Positions 25,422 to 33,979 are shown, counted from the stretch's first letter. The stretch: 64,000 nt of DNA from Ardenticatenaceae bacterium (GCA_020634395.1 JACKBU010000006.1:1-64000), one strand, 5' to 3'. Program-made: numbers and translations. The notes: a model not told the origin generated them from the sequence alone.

Positions 25422-26423
25422 TTATCCCTTGTATTCTCGTACAAATTGCGCCCACGCTTTCACCGAGACGGCTAGTGCGCCCATAATGGTGTTGTGGTTT
25501 GAGGCCAATGTTGCAGGGGTAAGCTGATCGGGGGCAACGCCGAAGCGAAGGCTTGGCCGGCCCCACACTTCATCTGGATCATACGCGCCATTTACTTCCC
25601 AGCCAATCTGATCTGTTTGCCCTACGTAGTCGTAGGCGCGTACAAACGCGGTATCGGCAGCGCCGTTTTTCATCTTGACCAGGCTGCCCGCCCCGTAGAA
25701 GGTTTTGTCAAAGGTGAAAGCAGAAGAGGCAAACTGACCAGGGTAGCTGACGGTCGCCTGTGTCAGATACAGATGCACCTCTCCCAGGCCGCGACTTTTG
25801 GCAAAGCCCAGGCGGACACGCCCTTCGCCAATGTCACGCAGCGCCAGGATCAGCAGGCCAACCTGCCACAGCTCGAAATTGTAGAGGGTTAACTGGGAGT
25901 GGAACTCGCCCTCCAGGGCCACCTCCATGTCAAAAGGGCCTGCGGCAACGCCTCCAGAAAGGCGGTCAATGGCGACGTTTTGCCGGACGGGCAGGTTGTC
26001 AATCGGGGCGGGGGGAAAAGCGTCAGCCGTGAGGAAATGGCTGGCATGGTCCATATGGCCGAAAATCCGGCAGGCGAGACAGAGTTCGCGATACTGCTCT
26101 GGCGCTTCTTTCAACCGTCGTGACTTGATGCGCTCCTGACAATTCTGGCTCCCTCTGCCTCCTAACAGGTCGCAGCATGTCTCCGGGCCGTCACCCAACA
26201 CAGTGCGGATGATGCGCTCGCTGTGGCTGCGGATGACCCCTTTCAAGCTGGAACCGGGGAGGTAAATGGTCGTGTCGCCGGTTTGGGGATGGCGGGTTCG
26301 GACAAAGGTCATTTCTGGCAGTGTCGGATTGAGCGCCGTCTCGCCGCCCGACTTGATGAGAATCGGTCCGGCCGGTTTAATCACGTACTGCAACTGGAGT
26401 TCATTCACTCGTCGCTTATGCAT
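25422..26423 (-). CDS. cas7: RAMP (Cas7-like) subunit, type III-D
   Basis: The 333-residue RAMP has IYLPGSSLKGVIRSHSERI, the Cys-rich CLACRIFGHMDHASHF, VAIDRLSGGVA and the late loop FAKSRGLGEVHLYL. A Cys-rich insert (ETCCDLLGGRGSQNCQERIK) may bind zinc. At the usual catalytic Asp place it reads ALNPTLPEMTF, with Asn instead of Asp, so this copy is probably a structural backbone subunit that does not cut RNA. The C-terminal 90 residues after the RAMP core are extra. Its ATG lies inside the previous RAMP's last codons (8-base overlap). Confidence 0.85.
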   Translation of the reverse strand: MHKRRVNELQLQYVIKPAGPILIKSGGETALNPTLPEMTFVRTRHPQTGDTTIYLPGSSLKGVIRSHSERIIRTVLGDGPETCCDLLGGRGSQNCQERIKSRRLKEAPEQYRELCLACRIFGHMDHASHFLTADAFPPAPIDNLPVRQNVAIDRLSGGVAAGPFDMEVALEGEFHSQLTLYNFELWQVGLLILALRDIGEGRVRLGFAKSRGLGEVHLYLTQATVSYPGQFASSAFTFDKTFYGAGSLVKMKNGAADTAFVRAYDYVGQTDQIGWEVNGAYDPDEVWGRPSLRFGVAPDQLTPATLASNHNTIMGALAVSVKAWAQFVREYKG

Positions 26424-27282
26424 CCTTGCCCTCCTTCACCTGAATTGCTTCACGGAAAGCGCTTACCCAGGCCTCACTCTCCTGGCCGGTCAGACCGACT
26501 GGTTTCACGTCGGCTGGGCGAAATAGGTAGGTGAGCAGGTCGTCTGGGTCGTTGGTTGTCACATACTCGCTTTGCTTCCATTTCGGTTCCAGCTTACACC
26601 AGCCCAGTCCCCGTGATTTCGCACCGCCCAACAGCACCTCGCCGCGCATGAAGGCGTTCAGGCCGAGCATGACCAACCCGCATTCTGCCGGCGTGGCGTT
26701 TTCTACCAGAATCTCCAAGGAAAAAGCCGCCCCGGCCGGGACTGTCTCAAATTGATAGAGCTGCCCCCCTTTGGCGCGGCCGCTGTCTCGGTCAATGGCG
26801 ACCCCATCCCGGATTTCCGTTTGGAAATACCTGGCAGGATCTATATAGAGGTCTTTGACCAGCACTTTAGCAGCCAGCTGCCCGTTACCAAAGACGCGGC
26901 AGGTCCAGCAGCTGGCGTCACGGAGCCGGGTATCTACGATGGACTGTTCTTGCGACGCACCAGCCCCTGCACCGTTTTTAATCCGGCGGATGACGTCTGG
27001 GGTGAGGCAGCGCTCCTTTTCCGCCAACGGCAGGCAAGCTAGATTATCTATCAGGCCAGGTTGGGCTTGCAGAGTACGCAGGATAGATTCCGTATAGCTG
27101 CGCCAGGCTCCCTTGAAAGAGGATCCGGGGATGTAAGGCAGCCCATCCATCGTCCGTAAGATAGGCAATTTAGGGGCATCAACGGCTTGCGACTGTTCTG
27201 CGCCGATGCGGTGAGCGGTGAGGAAGGTGAGGTCGCCGAAAAAATGCAGGCGAGAGGAGAAGGCAGACATGTCGGCCGTCAT
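26416..27282 (-). CDS. cas7: RAMP (Csm3/Cas7-like) subunit with catalytic-type Asp
   Basis: The 288-residue RAMP follows the Csm3 plan. AVDAPKLPILR has Asp35 aligned with the Csm3 RNase Asp, followed by LPYIPGSSFKGAWRSYTES, CWTCRVFGNGQLAAKV, VAIDRDSGRAKGGQLYQFE and GGAKSRGLGWCKLE. Binding to crRNA along the backbone and cutting of target RNA at 6-base steps is the expected role. The ATG overlaps the small-subunit gene's TGA (ATGA), so the genes are coupled. A C-terminal extension of about 60 residues (KWKQSEYVTTNDPDD onward) is not part of the fold I know. Confidence 0.87.
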   Translation of the reverse strand: MTADMSAFSSRLHFFGDLTFLTAHRIGAEQSQAVDAPKLPILRTMDGLPYIPGSSFKGAWRSYTESILRTLQAQPGLIDNLACLPLAEKERCLTPDVIRRIKNGAGAGASQEQSIVDTRLRDASCWTCRVFGNGQLAAKVLVKDLYIDPARYFQTEIRDGVAIDRDSGRAKGGQLYQFETVPAGAAFSLEILVENATPAECGLVMLGLNAFMRGEVLLGGAKSRGLGWCKLEPKWKQSEYVTTNDPDDLLTYLFRPADVKPVGLTGQESEAWVSAFREAIQVKEGKDA

Positions 27283-27761
27283 TCGGAACCTCCTTTGGCG
27301 ATGAACCAGCGCCGCAGGTAGCCGGCGTACTGGGTGATAAGAGCGACCTGGGTGCGACGTATCTGCTCATCGGTTGCCTCGCCATACACGTCAGCCGCAA
27401 TTTCGGCGGCCCAATCACCGAATGTGGCCATATCTTTGATAATGGCCGTGCCGAGACCCGTCCTTCCCCAATTAGCCTGGGTTTCGGAGCGTCCCATCTG
27501 GTAGAGAACCCAATTACGAATGGCTGCCGGGCTATCGCTGGGGGCTTTGGCCACGCCGAGGAAGTTGCTGAACTGCGACGCTTTCATCGGAGATTTGTTG
27601 TCATTGCGAGGATGACCTGCTTTTTCCCAATGGTCTCGGCCCATCAATAGCAGCTTCATCCGTTCTTCGGACAATACCTGATCGGCAGCGTTGACGAGGG
27701 CTTCCGTGCGGCGCTCCAGCCGCTGCTGCCAGCTGACCATCTGATTCATTGTTTTATTCAT
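27279..27761 (-). CDS. Probable small subunit (Cas11/Csm2-like)
   Basis: The 160-residue protein appears almost fully helical and basic, with no membrane segment. Features include MVSWQQRLERRTEALVNAAD, a central GRTGLGTAIIKDMATFGDWA and the C-terminal RRTQVALITQYAGYLRRWFI. Its position between csx10 and a Csm3-like gene is where III-D operons carry the helical small subunit that lines the RNA groove. There is no motif proof; the call is from size, helical make-up and place. The ATG at 27761 has GGAG 11 bases upstream. It lies 14 bases past the csx10 stop codon start, so they overlap slightly in reverse order on the transcript. Confidence 0.6.
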   Translation of the reverse strand: MNKTMNQMVSWQQRLERRTEALVNAADQVLSEERMKLLLMGRDHWEKAGHPRNDNKSPMKASQFSNFLGVAKAPSDSPAAIRNWVLYQMGRSETQANWGRTGLGTAIIKDMATFGDWAAEIAADVYGEATDEQIRRTQVALITQYAGYLRRWFIAKGGSE

Positions 27762-27775
27762 TGCCGTCTGTCTCC

Positions 27776-29086
27776 CTAATAACCTGATTGCAACACGTGG
27801 AATGGGGCACAACAGGTGACGCGCCCATAGCCACGGGCGCGTTCATCGCCGATGCCGGTCGTTTCGAGGCACGTCAAGGCTTTGATCAACTGTGATCGAT
27901 CCACTATCCCATCGGGCGCAAAATACAAAAAGACGCTCCCGGCGCGTGTCGCCACTTGGGTACGTCGGGGCAACCCCGCAGCACTGTTCCAGCCTCCCAC
28001 CTGTTCCGTGCGTGCCCAGGCACGCAGCAGCAGGGTCCCTGCAGGCAGGCCTGCCTGCTCCGGCGTAGGTACCCGGAGAGGCTGCCCCCCTTGCTGCAGG
28101 ATGGCGGAAGTGCGCAGGGTGAGGCTGAACAGTTGACCGGGCAAGGTTGTCTGAACGCGCGCGTCGATTGCCTGGTACGGGGTCAGGGCAGCAACGGCCG
28201 TAAGCTGGAAGTCGAACAAGCGGTCATCCAGCGGCGGCAGCGGCGCCCCTGTCTCCGTGGCAATAACCACCTGCCCGTAGCCGCGCGAACGGCCGCGTCC
28301 CAGATAATGGGTGCCCAATAGCGCCTCCAACAGGGCTGCTTTCTGCTCTGCGAGCACGTCAATTTCAGCAAAGAAGGCAGTTGCCTGTCGGGTGACGGTG
28401 AGCGCCTCTTGGGTGAAAAGCAGTTCATCCTGGGCAACGCTTCTGGCCCGGTTGATGCCCACGTGGGTGGTGCGCATGCGGCGGAACGATTTGGCCGGCA
28501 GGAAGGCCGCCCCATCGTGGGCGTAAAAGCCATTGGCCGGACTCATCGGCTGGGCGCATGACTGCCCGGATGACCGCTGGAACTGGCACCAGTCATGGTC
28601 TGCCCGCAGTTCTGGCCGCCAGGCTGAACTCCAGGACTCTCCCAGGTCTGGCTGCAGCTGCGCTCGGTGAGAGAACTGAGGGTCACTGATTAACCCATAG
28701 GCGAAGTCCACGAAAAGGGCGTCGCGTAGGCCATGGGCTTCCTTGAGGCTGCCAGATTGCCAACCTGGATACCGCTTGCAGGTGCGGGCAGTCAGAGGGA
28801 GTGGCCACACGGGGCCAAGCGGTCCCGGGTAGGCGTCGCCAAATCGGGGTTCTGCCTCGCCGAACAGATGCCAAAAAGGGCAGGTCGCCCGATCTGGGCA
28901 GTCGGCATGATCGGTCAACTGGTTGTGGGTCATACATTGCGCTAGAAGTCGCTCCGCCACTGCACCACGCAGCGAACTGCCGGGGATGTGGTCGGCTGTT
29001 TCCTGGAAATTCCCAACCTGATGGGTACCAAAAAGGAGTGGGGATTGGGGTGAAATACGAACCAAGACACGAATCCATTGTGTCAT
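27776..29086 (-). CDS. csx10: Csx10 RAMP protein (type III-D)
   Basis: The 436-residue protein has two RAMP units. The first has HIPGSSLRGAVAERLLAQ, CPFWHLFGEAEPRFGDA and THVGINRARSVAQDELLFT, ending in a Gly-rich loop GRGRSRGYGQVVI. The second ends with GIGDERARGYGRVTCCAPFH. Two Gly-rich loops with GINR-type turns fit Csx10, the Cas5-like subunit that defines subtype III-D and caps the crRNA 5' handle. Its ATG overlaps the TGA of the upstream Csm3-like gene by 4 bases. The spacing is tight on both sides, so it is one transcript with cas10. Confidence 0.85.
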   Translation of the reverse strand: MTQWIRVLVRISPQSPLLFGTHQVGNFQETADHIPGSSLRGAVAERLLAQCMTHNQLTDHADCPDRATCPFWHLFGEAEPRFGDAYPGPLGPVWPLPLTARTCKRYPGWQSGSLKEAHGLRDALFVDFAYGLISDPQFSHRAQLQPDLGESWSSAWRPELRADHDWCQFQRSSGQSCAQPMSPANGFYAHDGAAFLPAKSFRRMRTTHVGINRARSVAQDELLFTQEALTVTRQATAFFAEIDVLAEQKAALLEALLGTHYLGRGRSRGYGQVVIATETGAPLPPLDDRLFDFQLTAVAALTPYQAIDARVQTTLPGQLFSLTLRTSAILQQGGQPLRVPTPEQAGLPAGTLLLRAWARTEQVGGWNSAAGLPRRTQVATRAGSVFLYFAPDGIVDRSQLIKALTCLETTGIGDERARGYGRVTCCAPFHVLQSGY

Positions 29087-29742
29087 AACCCACCTCCTGT
29101 TTTCAGGGCGTTGTGTAAGGCTTGGTTAGTCCAGATGCCATCCTGGTATTGAAATACTGTTTCGGCGGCTACCCAGCCCAATCCACCAGTGTTACCACGC
29201 CCCAGCGTAGTGAGGAGGCGCAGCCCGGCTTGCAGCAGCGCGGCCTGCCGTTGAGAGATGTCTCCGCGCAGGATACCGCTGAATTCTAATTCGATGCCGG
29301 GCCAAAATAGCTCGGTATTGTATAGATGGTGATCCTCGGCAACGCGCCGTTGACGGTTGATGGCCACACCGGTCCGCTCGACGGTGCGCGGATAATAGGA
29401 AGGGTCTTCCTGCAAAGTCAGGATAACGGGTGGTCCGCTCAGGACTAGGTTAGCAAAGTGGAGTTTGCCGGGGGACCAGGGAGAGCCAAATATCTGGCAG
29501 ACGATACAGGGGTCTTGGCGGCGGCACATTCGGTCATTGGTGGTACACACCTCAGGCATCTCTAGGGAGCGGGCTACCTGCTCGACGGCGTGACGCCACT
29601 TACCCTTGAGAGAGGAAGCGGGAATGTACGGCCAGCCGTGAGTGTCTTTGACCATTCCTTGCTGTGCCAGGGTGCCTTGCTGCGCCCCGGCGCCGATATT
29701 GAGCGGAGATCTGGCGCTGATCTTAACGTTGATTTCAACCAT
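29083..29742 (-). CDS. cas7: RAMP (Csm3/Cas7-like) subunit, short form
   Basis: The 219-residue RAMP starts MVEINVKISARSPLNIGAGA. The start is fixed by AAAGGA 8 bases before the ATG and by the fold beginning there; 83 further in-frame codons upstream lie inside cas10. It has YIPASSLKGKWRHAVEQVA, CIVCQIFGSPWSPGKLHF, VAINRQRRVAEDHHLYNTE and GRGNTGGLGWVAAE. Where Csm3 has its catalytic Asp this copy reads TLAQQGMVKD with Gln-Gln, so it is likely non-cutting. The ATG overlaps the end of cas10 by 8 bases. Confidence 0.85.
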   Translation of the reverse strand: MVEINVKISARSPLNIGAGAQQGTLAQQGMVKDTHGWPYIPASSLKGKWRHAVEQVARSLEMPEVCTTNDRMCRRQDPCIVCQIFGSPWSPGKLHFANLVLSGPPVILTLQEDPSYYPRTVERTGVAINRQRRVAEDHHLYNTELFWPGIELEFSGILRGDISQRQAALLQAGLRLLTTLGRGNTGGLGWVAAETVFQYQDGIWTNQALHNALKTGGGL

Positions 29743-31405
29743 CGTTGTTTCCTTTGCGATCTGGCAAAATGGTGCCAGGCACAAAATCATAAAGTTCGGC
29801 AATGTCCCATAAGCTGGTGGTATAAAGAAATGAGTCATCTGGCCGGGCACGGTACCAGGGAAGGGGGTTACTGGCGTCAGGTCGCCCGTCTGACGGGTTG
29901 CTGGGCAAGTCGGTGAGCAACTGCTGCATTGTGGCGTACGGGCCGCTTTCCCTGGCGGCGCGGGATTGATGACGCTGCTTTTGGTACTCATAGAAGAGAG
30001 TGGCTGAGGCGCGGCCGTCGAGGAGGGATTCGGCTAGCAGGTGCATCTGGCTGGTAGGGAACCGGTCCTTTTCCAGAGCCAGCAATCCTTGCCAGAGGGT
30101 ACGGGCGCGCGGGTAGGTGTAGGGTCTGGCCAATAAACGTAGATCTTTGCCTTTTTCCCGTTTTTCCAGCAGATAGGGGAAAGATTCTCGCAGGGTTTCG
30201 ATCTTGCTGGCTGGCATGTCGCTGGATTTGAGAATGTGAAAATCCAGACCGCCATCGACCAGTTTCTTGGCCTCATCTTGCAGTTGATGGGACAGGTCAC
30301 GCAAAATACGAATGGGTGTATGGGATTCCGCGATGACAATGCCACCAGACATGGTTTCCGGTTTATCTCGTTTGATGCCCAACTTCGCGACGGCGGTCGT
30401 CAATTCCTCGCTGAATAATTCGCCCATCTGGATAGCGATGGGCAAGGCCACGTGGGCCGGGACGATGAGCATCACATCATCCCCACCGATGGTGATAATC
30501 TCAAAGGGATGAATCAGGATATCTTGCCCTTCTAACTGAGGTTGGCCTACTTCGGCGCGGCTGGCGCTGCCTTTAACTATGGTGGGGTGCAGGTGCGTGG
30601 CTAGCGACGTAAAAACCGCTTTTTCGGTTGTTTGTCTGAGCTGGCGGCTCAGGGTTTCATAATCCTGGCGTGTCCTGGCGGCTTGAAGCAGCGAGCCAAT
30701 GTTGTCACCATCAAAGTAAAGAAAGGCTACGTACCCTCGACGACCTTGGGAAGCAGTTGCCAGTTCGGTTAAATCTTGTGGGTAATCTGCTTCTGTGATG
30801 TGTTGGCCATAGTATTTTTTTTGTAGGTCGGTTTCTTTATCTACAAATGTGGTGAAGATGTTAAACCAGGTGAAACGTCGTTGGGCCTGGCGTTTGGCGT
30901 GACAGACCTCGCACCAGGGTATTGGCTGACGGTTGCTGGCAGGCCGTTTTTGGCATGAAGGGCAACGCTTTTGATGTGCCAAAGTTTCAAAGAAGGGTAG
31001 TGCACCTTTTTCTTCTTTTCTTCGGCGTAGCCAGTGACCAGCCCAGGCGACGACTTCCCCATAATGCGCTTTCTCAGTGGGAGGTAATGGACGCCAAGCG
31101 GCAGTGATGGTGGCGGCGCCTGTTTCGGCCGGGTAGATCGCTTCAATGCTGGTGGCTAAAGTGGCTGCCTCGGCCATGGACACCTCGGCTAGCAAACTAC
31201 CGCCACCCGCGTAGATAACGTGGCTATCTGGTCCAAGATCGCGGACCATATTGCCGATCTTTTTGTTGAGCAAATCTAATTGTAGACTTGCCCCGCGAAT
31301 CTCTGGCAGCTTATTTGATTCAAAAACGTAAGATAGGGTTTCGTCGGTATCGGCAACCAGCAAAGCGCGATCCGACTTCAACATATTCTGTAAATTCTTT
31401 ACCAT
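29735..31405 (-). CDS. cas10: Cas10 with GGDD cyclase motif and no HD domain
   Basis: The 556-residue large subunit of the type III complex. The N-terminus goes straight into the first palm fold, with no HD nuclease. A zinc ribbon has Cys148, Cys151, Cys165 and Cys168 (CPSC, CEVC). The second palm has YFDGDNIG (230-237) and GGDD (307-310), the intact site that makes cyclic oligoadenylate from ATP when target RNA is bound. A helical C-terminal domain follows. Missing HD plus intact GGDD fits subtype III-D, so DNA cutting in cis is unlikely and signalling through the CARF protein is the expected output. It is the first gene of the operon. GGAG precedes the ATG by about 8 bases. Confidence 0.92.
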   Translation of the reverse strand: MVKNLQNMLKSDRALLVADTDETLSYVFESNKLPEIRGASLQLDLLNKKIGNMVRDLGPDSHVIYAGGGSLLAEVSMAEAATLATSIEAIYPAETGAATITAAWRPLPPTEKAHYGEVVAWAGHWLRRRKEEKGALPFFETLAHQKRCPSCQKRPASNRQPIPWCEVCHAKRQAQRRFTWFNIFTTFVDKETDLQKKYYGQHITEADYPQDLTELATASQGRRGYVAFLYFDGDNIGSLLQAARTRQDYETLSRQLRQTTEKAVFTSLATHLHPTIVKGSASRAEVGQPQLEGQDILIHPFEIITIGGDDVMLIVPAHVALPIAIQMGELFSEELTTAVAKLGIKRDKPETMSGGIVIAESHTPIRILRDLSHQLQDEAKKLVDGGLDFHILKSSDMPASKIETLRESFPYLLEKREKGKDLRLLARPYTYPRARTLWQGLLALEKDRFPTSQMHLLAESLLDGRASATLFYEYQKQRHQSRAARESGPYATMQQLLTDLPSNPSDGRPDASNPLPWYRARPDDSFLYTTSLWDIAELYDFVPGTILPDRKGNNDG

Positions 31406-31464
31406 ACCCCTTTCTCCAGCGCATGACAGCTTTGAAAAGAACAGTAAACTCAGGAACGATGATA

Positions 31465-31493
31465 ATTGTACCGCCTTTTGCCGGATTTTGGAA
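31465..31493 (-). promoter_or_regulatory. Candidate promoter of the type III-D operon
   Basis: On the minus strand TTCCAA, a 17-base spacer, then TACAAT, about 60 bases before the cas10 ATG. It is the only sigma70-like pair I found in the 200-base gap. Half of the -35 bases match consensus. Confidence 0.35.
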
Positions 31494-31602
31494 TACTTTC
31501 GTCAAGATTGGGTGCGGTCAATTTTTGTGTATGAGACTTTCCCGGCAGGGAAATATCCAGCGATGATCTTGCCAAGGAAGCCTTTTCTTTTTTGCAACCC
31601 GC

Positions 31603-32135
31603 TCAGCTGATGCCGTCAGGCGTTGACAATTTGCCTCGGAGCAACTGTCGAACCACTTGCTTGTGTTGACTGGTTTTCTGGCTTGTCTGGACAGGATATT
31701 TTTCCCTGATTATCCGCGCTTCAATCTCTTGCCAGCTCGTTTTCCAGGTCTGGTTGCACAAAGCCACCCACAAGGCCAGCATCGGATTGAGATTGGCCTC
31801 GGCCCGGCGCATACCGGCCTGTTTCATCCGCTGCTGCATGACAACTTTGTGGCCGCTTTCGACATGTCCTGACCCAATGGGAATCTGCCGGCGACGAAAA
31901 AGGGGTAATCAATCATCGACAGTCGTTTCTCCAAATAGCCAATCGCTACCTCAATCGTTTCTGCCTCCGGATGCTCGGGGTGTTGGCGCTGCAACAGCCG
32001 CAACTCATTGATGATTCGCTGGGGCGGCTGATGTCCTAACTGTTTGGACATTCGCCCATACCACTGTCGGAATGCATCGGTTGCCTCACCATGTACTGCC
32101 CGGCCCACCATGGCCACATTATTTGGGACATATCG
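31603..32135 (-). pseudogene. ISKra4-like transposase 3' remnant, frameshifted
   Basis: Spliced across frames it reads RYVPNNVAMVGRAVHGEATD, YLEKRLSMIDYPFFVAG, then (frame shift near 31870) ESGHKVVMQQRMKQAGMRRA and EANLNPMLALWVALCNQTW. This is the conserved end of ISKra4-type transposases (YPIGSGxVESANK, then GMRWxRxxxNPMLALR). The 5' part is missing: the frame runs up to the first CRISPR repeat at 32136 and stops being transposase there. The element seems to have been cut where it meets the array. Confidence 0.7.
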
Positions 32136-32391
32136 CTTACCGTCCCCGGTGAGGATTCATGGCCGTTCTGACTTTTATGGTGGAGATTTGGCAAAAATAG
32201 CTGGAAAAGTTTCCGTCCCTGATGAGGATTCACGGCCGTTCTGACGGAGGATGCCTATCGCCTGAACAATAACTACACGTCGTTTCCGTCCCCGATGAGG
32301 ATTCACGGCCGTTCTGACTAACATCCCCCTAGACGTTGACCACATCACCTATAAGACTCCGTCCCCGATGAGGATTCACTGCCGTTCTGAT
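32136..32391 (-). CRISPR. CRISPR block 1: four degenerate repeats
   Basis: Four 37-bp repeats at 32136, 32209, 32282 and 32355 with 36-bp spacers. The consensus (plus strand) starts GTTTCCGTCC, has CCGATGAGGATTCACGGCCG in the middle and ends TTCTGAC. Only the third is perfect; the first and fourth each carry several changes. Decay is typical of the leader-distal end, which supports minus-strand transcription, the same way as the cas genes. It is the same repeat as the main block beyond the 32392-33727 cassette. Confidence 0.92.
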
Positions 32392-32411
32392 AGCAAGTAA
32401 AAGGTCAATCT

Positions 32412-32798
32412 CTAAAGGTCAAATTGTGCTAACTCTTTTTCTGTACACGAAATGGTGATAATGCCTTCGCCACTGCCTTCAACAACCTGGCTTATTTGCT
32501 TTTGAAATTCAGGCTTGTGCAAATATGCAATGGAGAAACGTTCCCCCTGTTTTTTCATGGGAAGCATACCAATTCTGCCAAGAATTTCCGCACGGGTTAT
32601 TTCCGCCCTGCGAAGCTCAATCGGCAACTCGATCTTGTTCGCGCCGTGTTGTAGGACAACTTGAATTTTCTGGTTCTGCCGACGTGTTTCTTGTTCAATC
32701 GCTTGCTTCAACTGTCTTGATTGCAGCCAGGCAAGCAAGGCGAAAATTGCGCCTAAAATGCCAATTACATCCGCAATCAGGCTTAGCCATTCCTTCAT
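32412..32798 (-). CDS. Small membrane-anchored protein in the array-splitting cassette
   Basis: From the ATG at 32798 the protein has 128 residues (a GTG at 32810 would add four). An N-terminal membrane helix (about residues 4-24, LSLIADVIGILGAIFALLAW) is followed by a charged helix (QSRQLKQAIEQETRRQNQKI) and a cytoplasmic domain of about 90 residues (VVLQHGANKIELPIELRRAE, ILGRIGMLPMKKQGERFSIA). Similar helix-plus-small-domain proteins occur near defence genes and in cyanobacteria, but I cannot name the family. It is followed directly by the degenerate CRISPR block and preceded by a nucleotidyltransferase pair in the same direction. Confidence 0.6.
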   Translation of the reverse strand: MKEWLSLIADVIGILGAIFALLAWLQSRQLKQAIEQETRRQNQKIQVVLQHGANKIELPIELRRAEITRAEILGRIGMLPMKKQGERFSIAYLHKPEFQKQISQVVEGSGEGIITISCTEKELAQFDL

Positions 32799-32835
32799 TT
32801 CTCCACTCACTCCTTTATCCGACTGTTACGAACAC

Positions 32836-33405
32836 TTAGCCAGCCAGAGCGCGTTGCAGCAAATCGCTGACTCCGATTTCTGCGGCCCATTTGTACAGGT
32901 ACGCCAGGTCAAGTTGACCAGCACGAGTTTTCAGGACGCCGAGGATGTCGCGCCACTGCCGTTCTGAGGTTTCGCCGCCTAAACGATACCATTCCAGTTT
33001 GGCGAGAATGGTGTCTTCGGGGGTGGCGAATTTGGCGCTCATTTCAGGGGCAAACGTGAAGGTTTGCCCCTGGGCGCGCAGCAGTTGGGATTGGACAAAA
33101 GGGCGCGGCCGAGGGATGAATACGTCTACTTTGAAGATGGTCTCACGGTGAATGATGTTGAAGCTGGCGTTATGCTGAATCGCGGACGCGATCATCTGGG
33201 CGTCTATATAGAATTCTTCTTCCAGGGCGGCGACGAAGGCGTGGATGTGCTCGGGGCGCATCTGGGCGACGATGTCGGCGTCCTGGGTGGTGCGCACCAG
33301 GCCATATAGGATGCTGGCCAGTGAGCCGCCGATGAGATAGGGAACGCCCAATCGTTCTAACACGGCCGTGACTTTGATAGTCACTTCAACCGGTTCATTT
33401 TGCAT
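32836..33405 (-). CDS. Nucleotidyltransferase-fold protein (MNT/AbiEii-like)
   Basis: The 189-residue protein has the minimal nucleotidyltransferase pattern: YLIGGSLASILYGLVRTTQD then ADIV (GG, 10-12 residues, DxD-like TQDAD), and a further acidic strand KVDVFI for the third carboxylate. FATPEDTILAKLEWYRLGG is a typical C-terminal helix of DUF6036/AbiEii-like toxins and antitoxin modifiers. GGAG lies 9 bases before the ATG at 33405, which overlaps the end of the 84-residue partner gene by 11 bases. The pair could be a toxin-antitoxin or modification module; no HEPN partner is obvious. Confidence 0.72.
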   Translation of the reverse strand: MQNEPVEVTIKVTAVLERLGVPYLIGGSLASILYGLVRTTQDADIVAQMRPEHIHAFVAALEEEFYIDAQMIASAIQHNASFNIIHRETIFKVDVFIPRPRPFVQSQLLRAQGQTFTFAPEMSAKFATPEDTILAKLEWYRLGGETSERQWRDILGVLKTRAGQLDLAYLYKWAAEIGVSDLLQRALAG

Positions 33406-33649
33406 CGGCGGCATCTCCATAAACCTGGCGGGCCAGCTCATCACCAAGCAATAAAACGGCCAGTTTGAAGCGCAGCTCCGCCTCATCAGCATGGGGATAT
33501 TGGTCGCGTAAACCGGTCAGGGCCAGGGTGCGGGCAGCGGCGTTTAGCTGGGCCAGCATCGTCATTTTGCGGGTGGGGCTGGCTTGCCGCCAAAGCTGGA
33601 TTTGCAGCGCTTCCATTTGGGGGTGGGTGTCGGTAAATAGAGACTCCAT
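33395..33649 (-). CDS. Small partner protein of the nucleotidyltransferase
   Basis: The 84-residue protein looks helical (MEALQIQLWRQASPTRKMTM, LRDQYPHADEAELRFKLAVL). A short conserved-looking pattern, ARTLALTGLRDQYP, resembles small proteins that often precede such nucleotidyltransferases in Chloroflexota and cyanobacteria. No ribosome site precedes the ATG; instead TATAAT lies 8 bases upstream, which would fit a leaderless message. It overlaps the nucleotidyltransferase by 11 bases. Likely one half of a two-gene module. Confidence 0.6.
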   Translation of the reverse strand: MESLFTDTHPQMEALQIQLWRQASPTRKMTMLAQLNAAARTLALTGLRDQYPHADEAELRFKLAVLLLGDELARQVYGDAADAK

Positions 33650-33689
33650 AGCTATAAATTATAGTTGATCGTGGCGGGAACGGGCTAAC

Positions 33690-33727
33690 CCATTCCGCAC
33701 TCCGCACTCGCCACTCCGCACTCGCCT
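33690..33727. repeat. Word-repeat island abutting a truncated CRISPR repeat
   Basis: CCATTCCGCACTCCGCACTC followed by GCCACTCCGCACTCGCCT: repeats of ACTCCGC/ACTCGC that end exactly where the first repeat of the main block has lost its leading GTTTCC. Confidence 0.6.
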
Positions 33728-33979
33728 GTCCCCGATGAGGATTCACGGCCGTTCTGACGATTGGTAACCTATGGGAAAGAACCGTAGGCCCACTGTTTCC
33801 GTCCCCGATGAGGATTCATGGCCGTTCTGACGTGACGTTCAACCCTCCCGATGGATTTGGCGAAAGTATGTTTCCGTCCCCGATGAGGATTCACGGCCGT
33901 TCTGACGGGCACCTTTACCCTGCCAGCCGAAGAACGCGATGCGCTTCCGTCCCCGATGAGGATTCACGGCCGTTCTGAC

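Noticed and set aside
32136..32391. Treating the four left repeats as an independent second CRISPR locus
   Set aside because: The repeat is the same and spacing matches; the gap is better explained by an inserted cassette.
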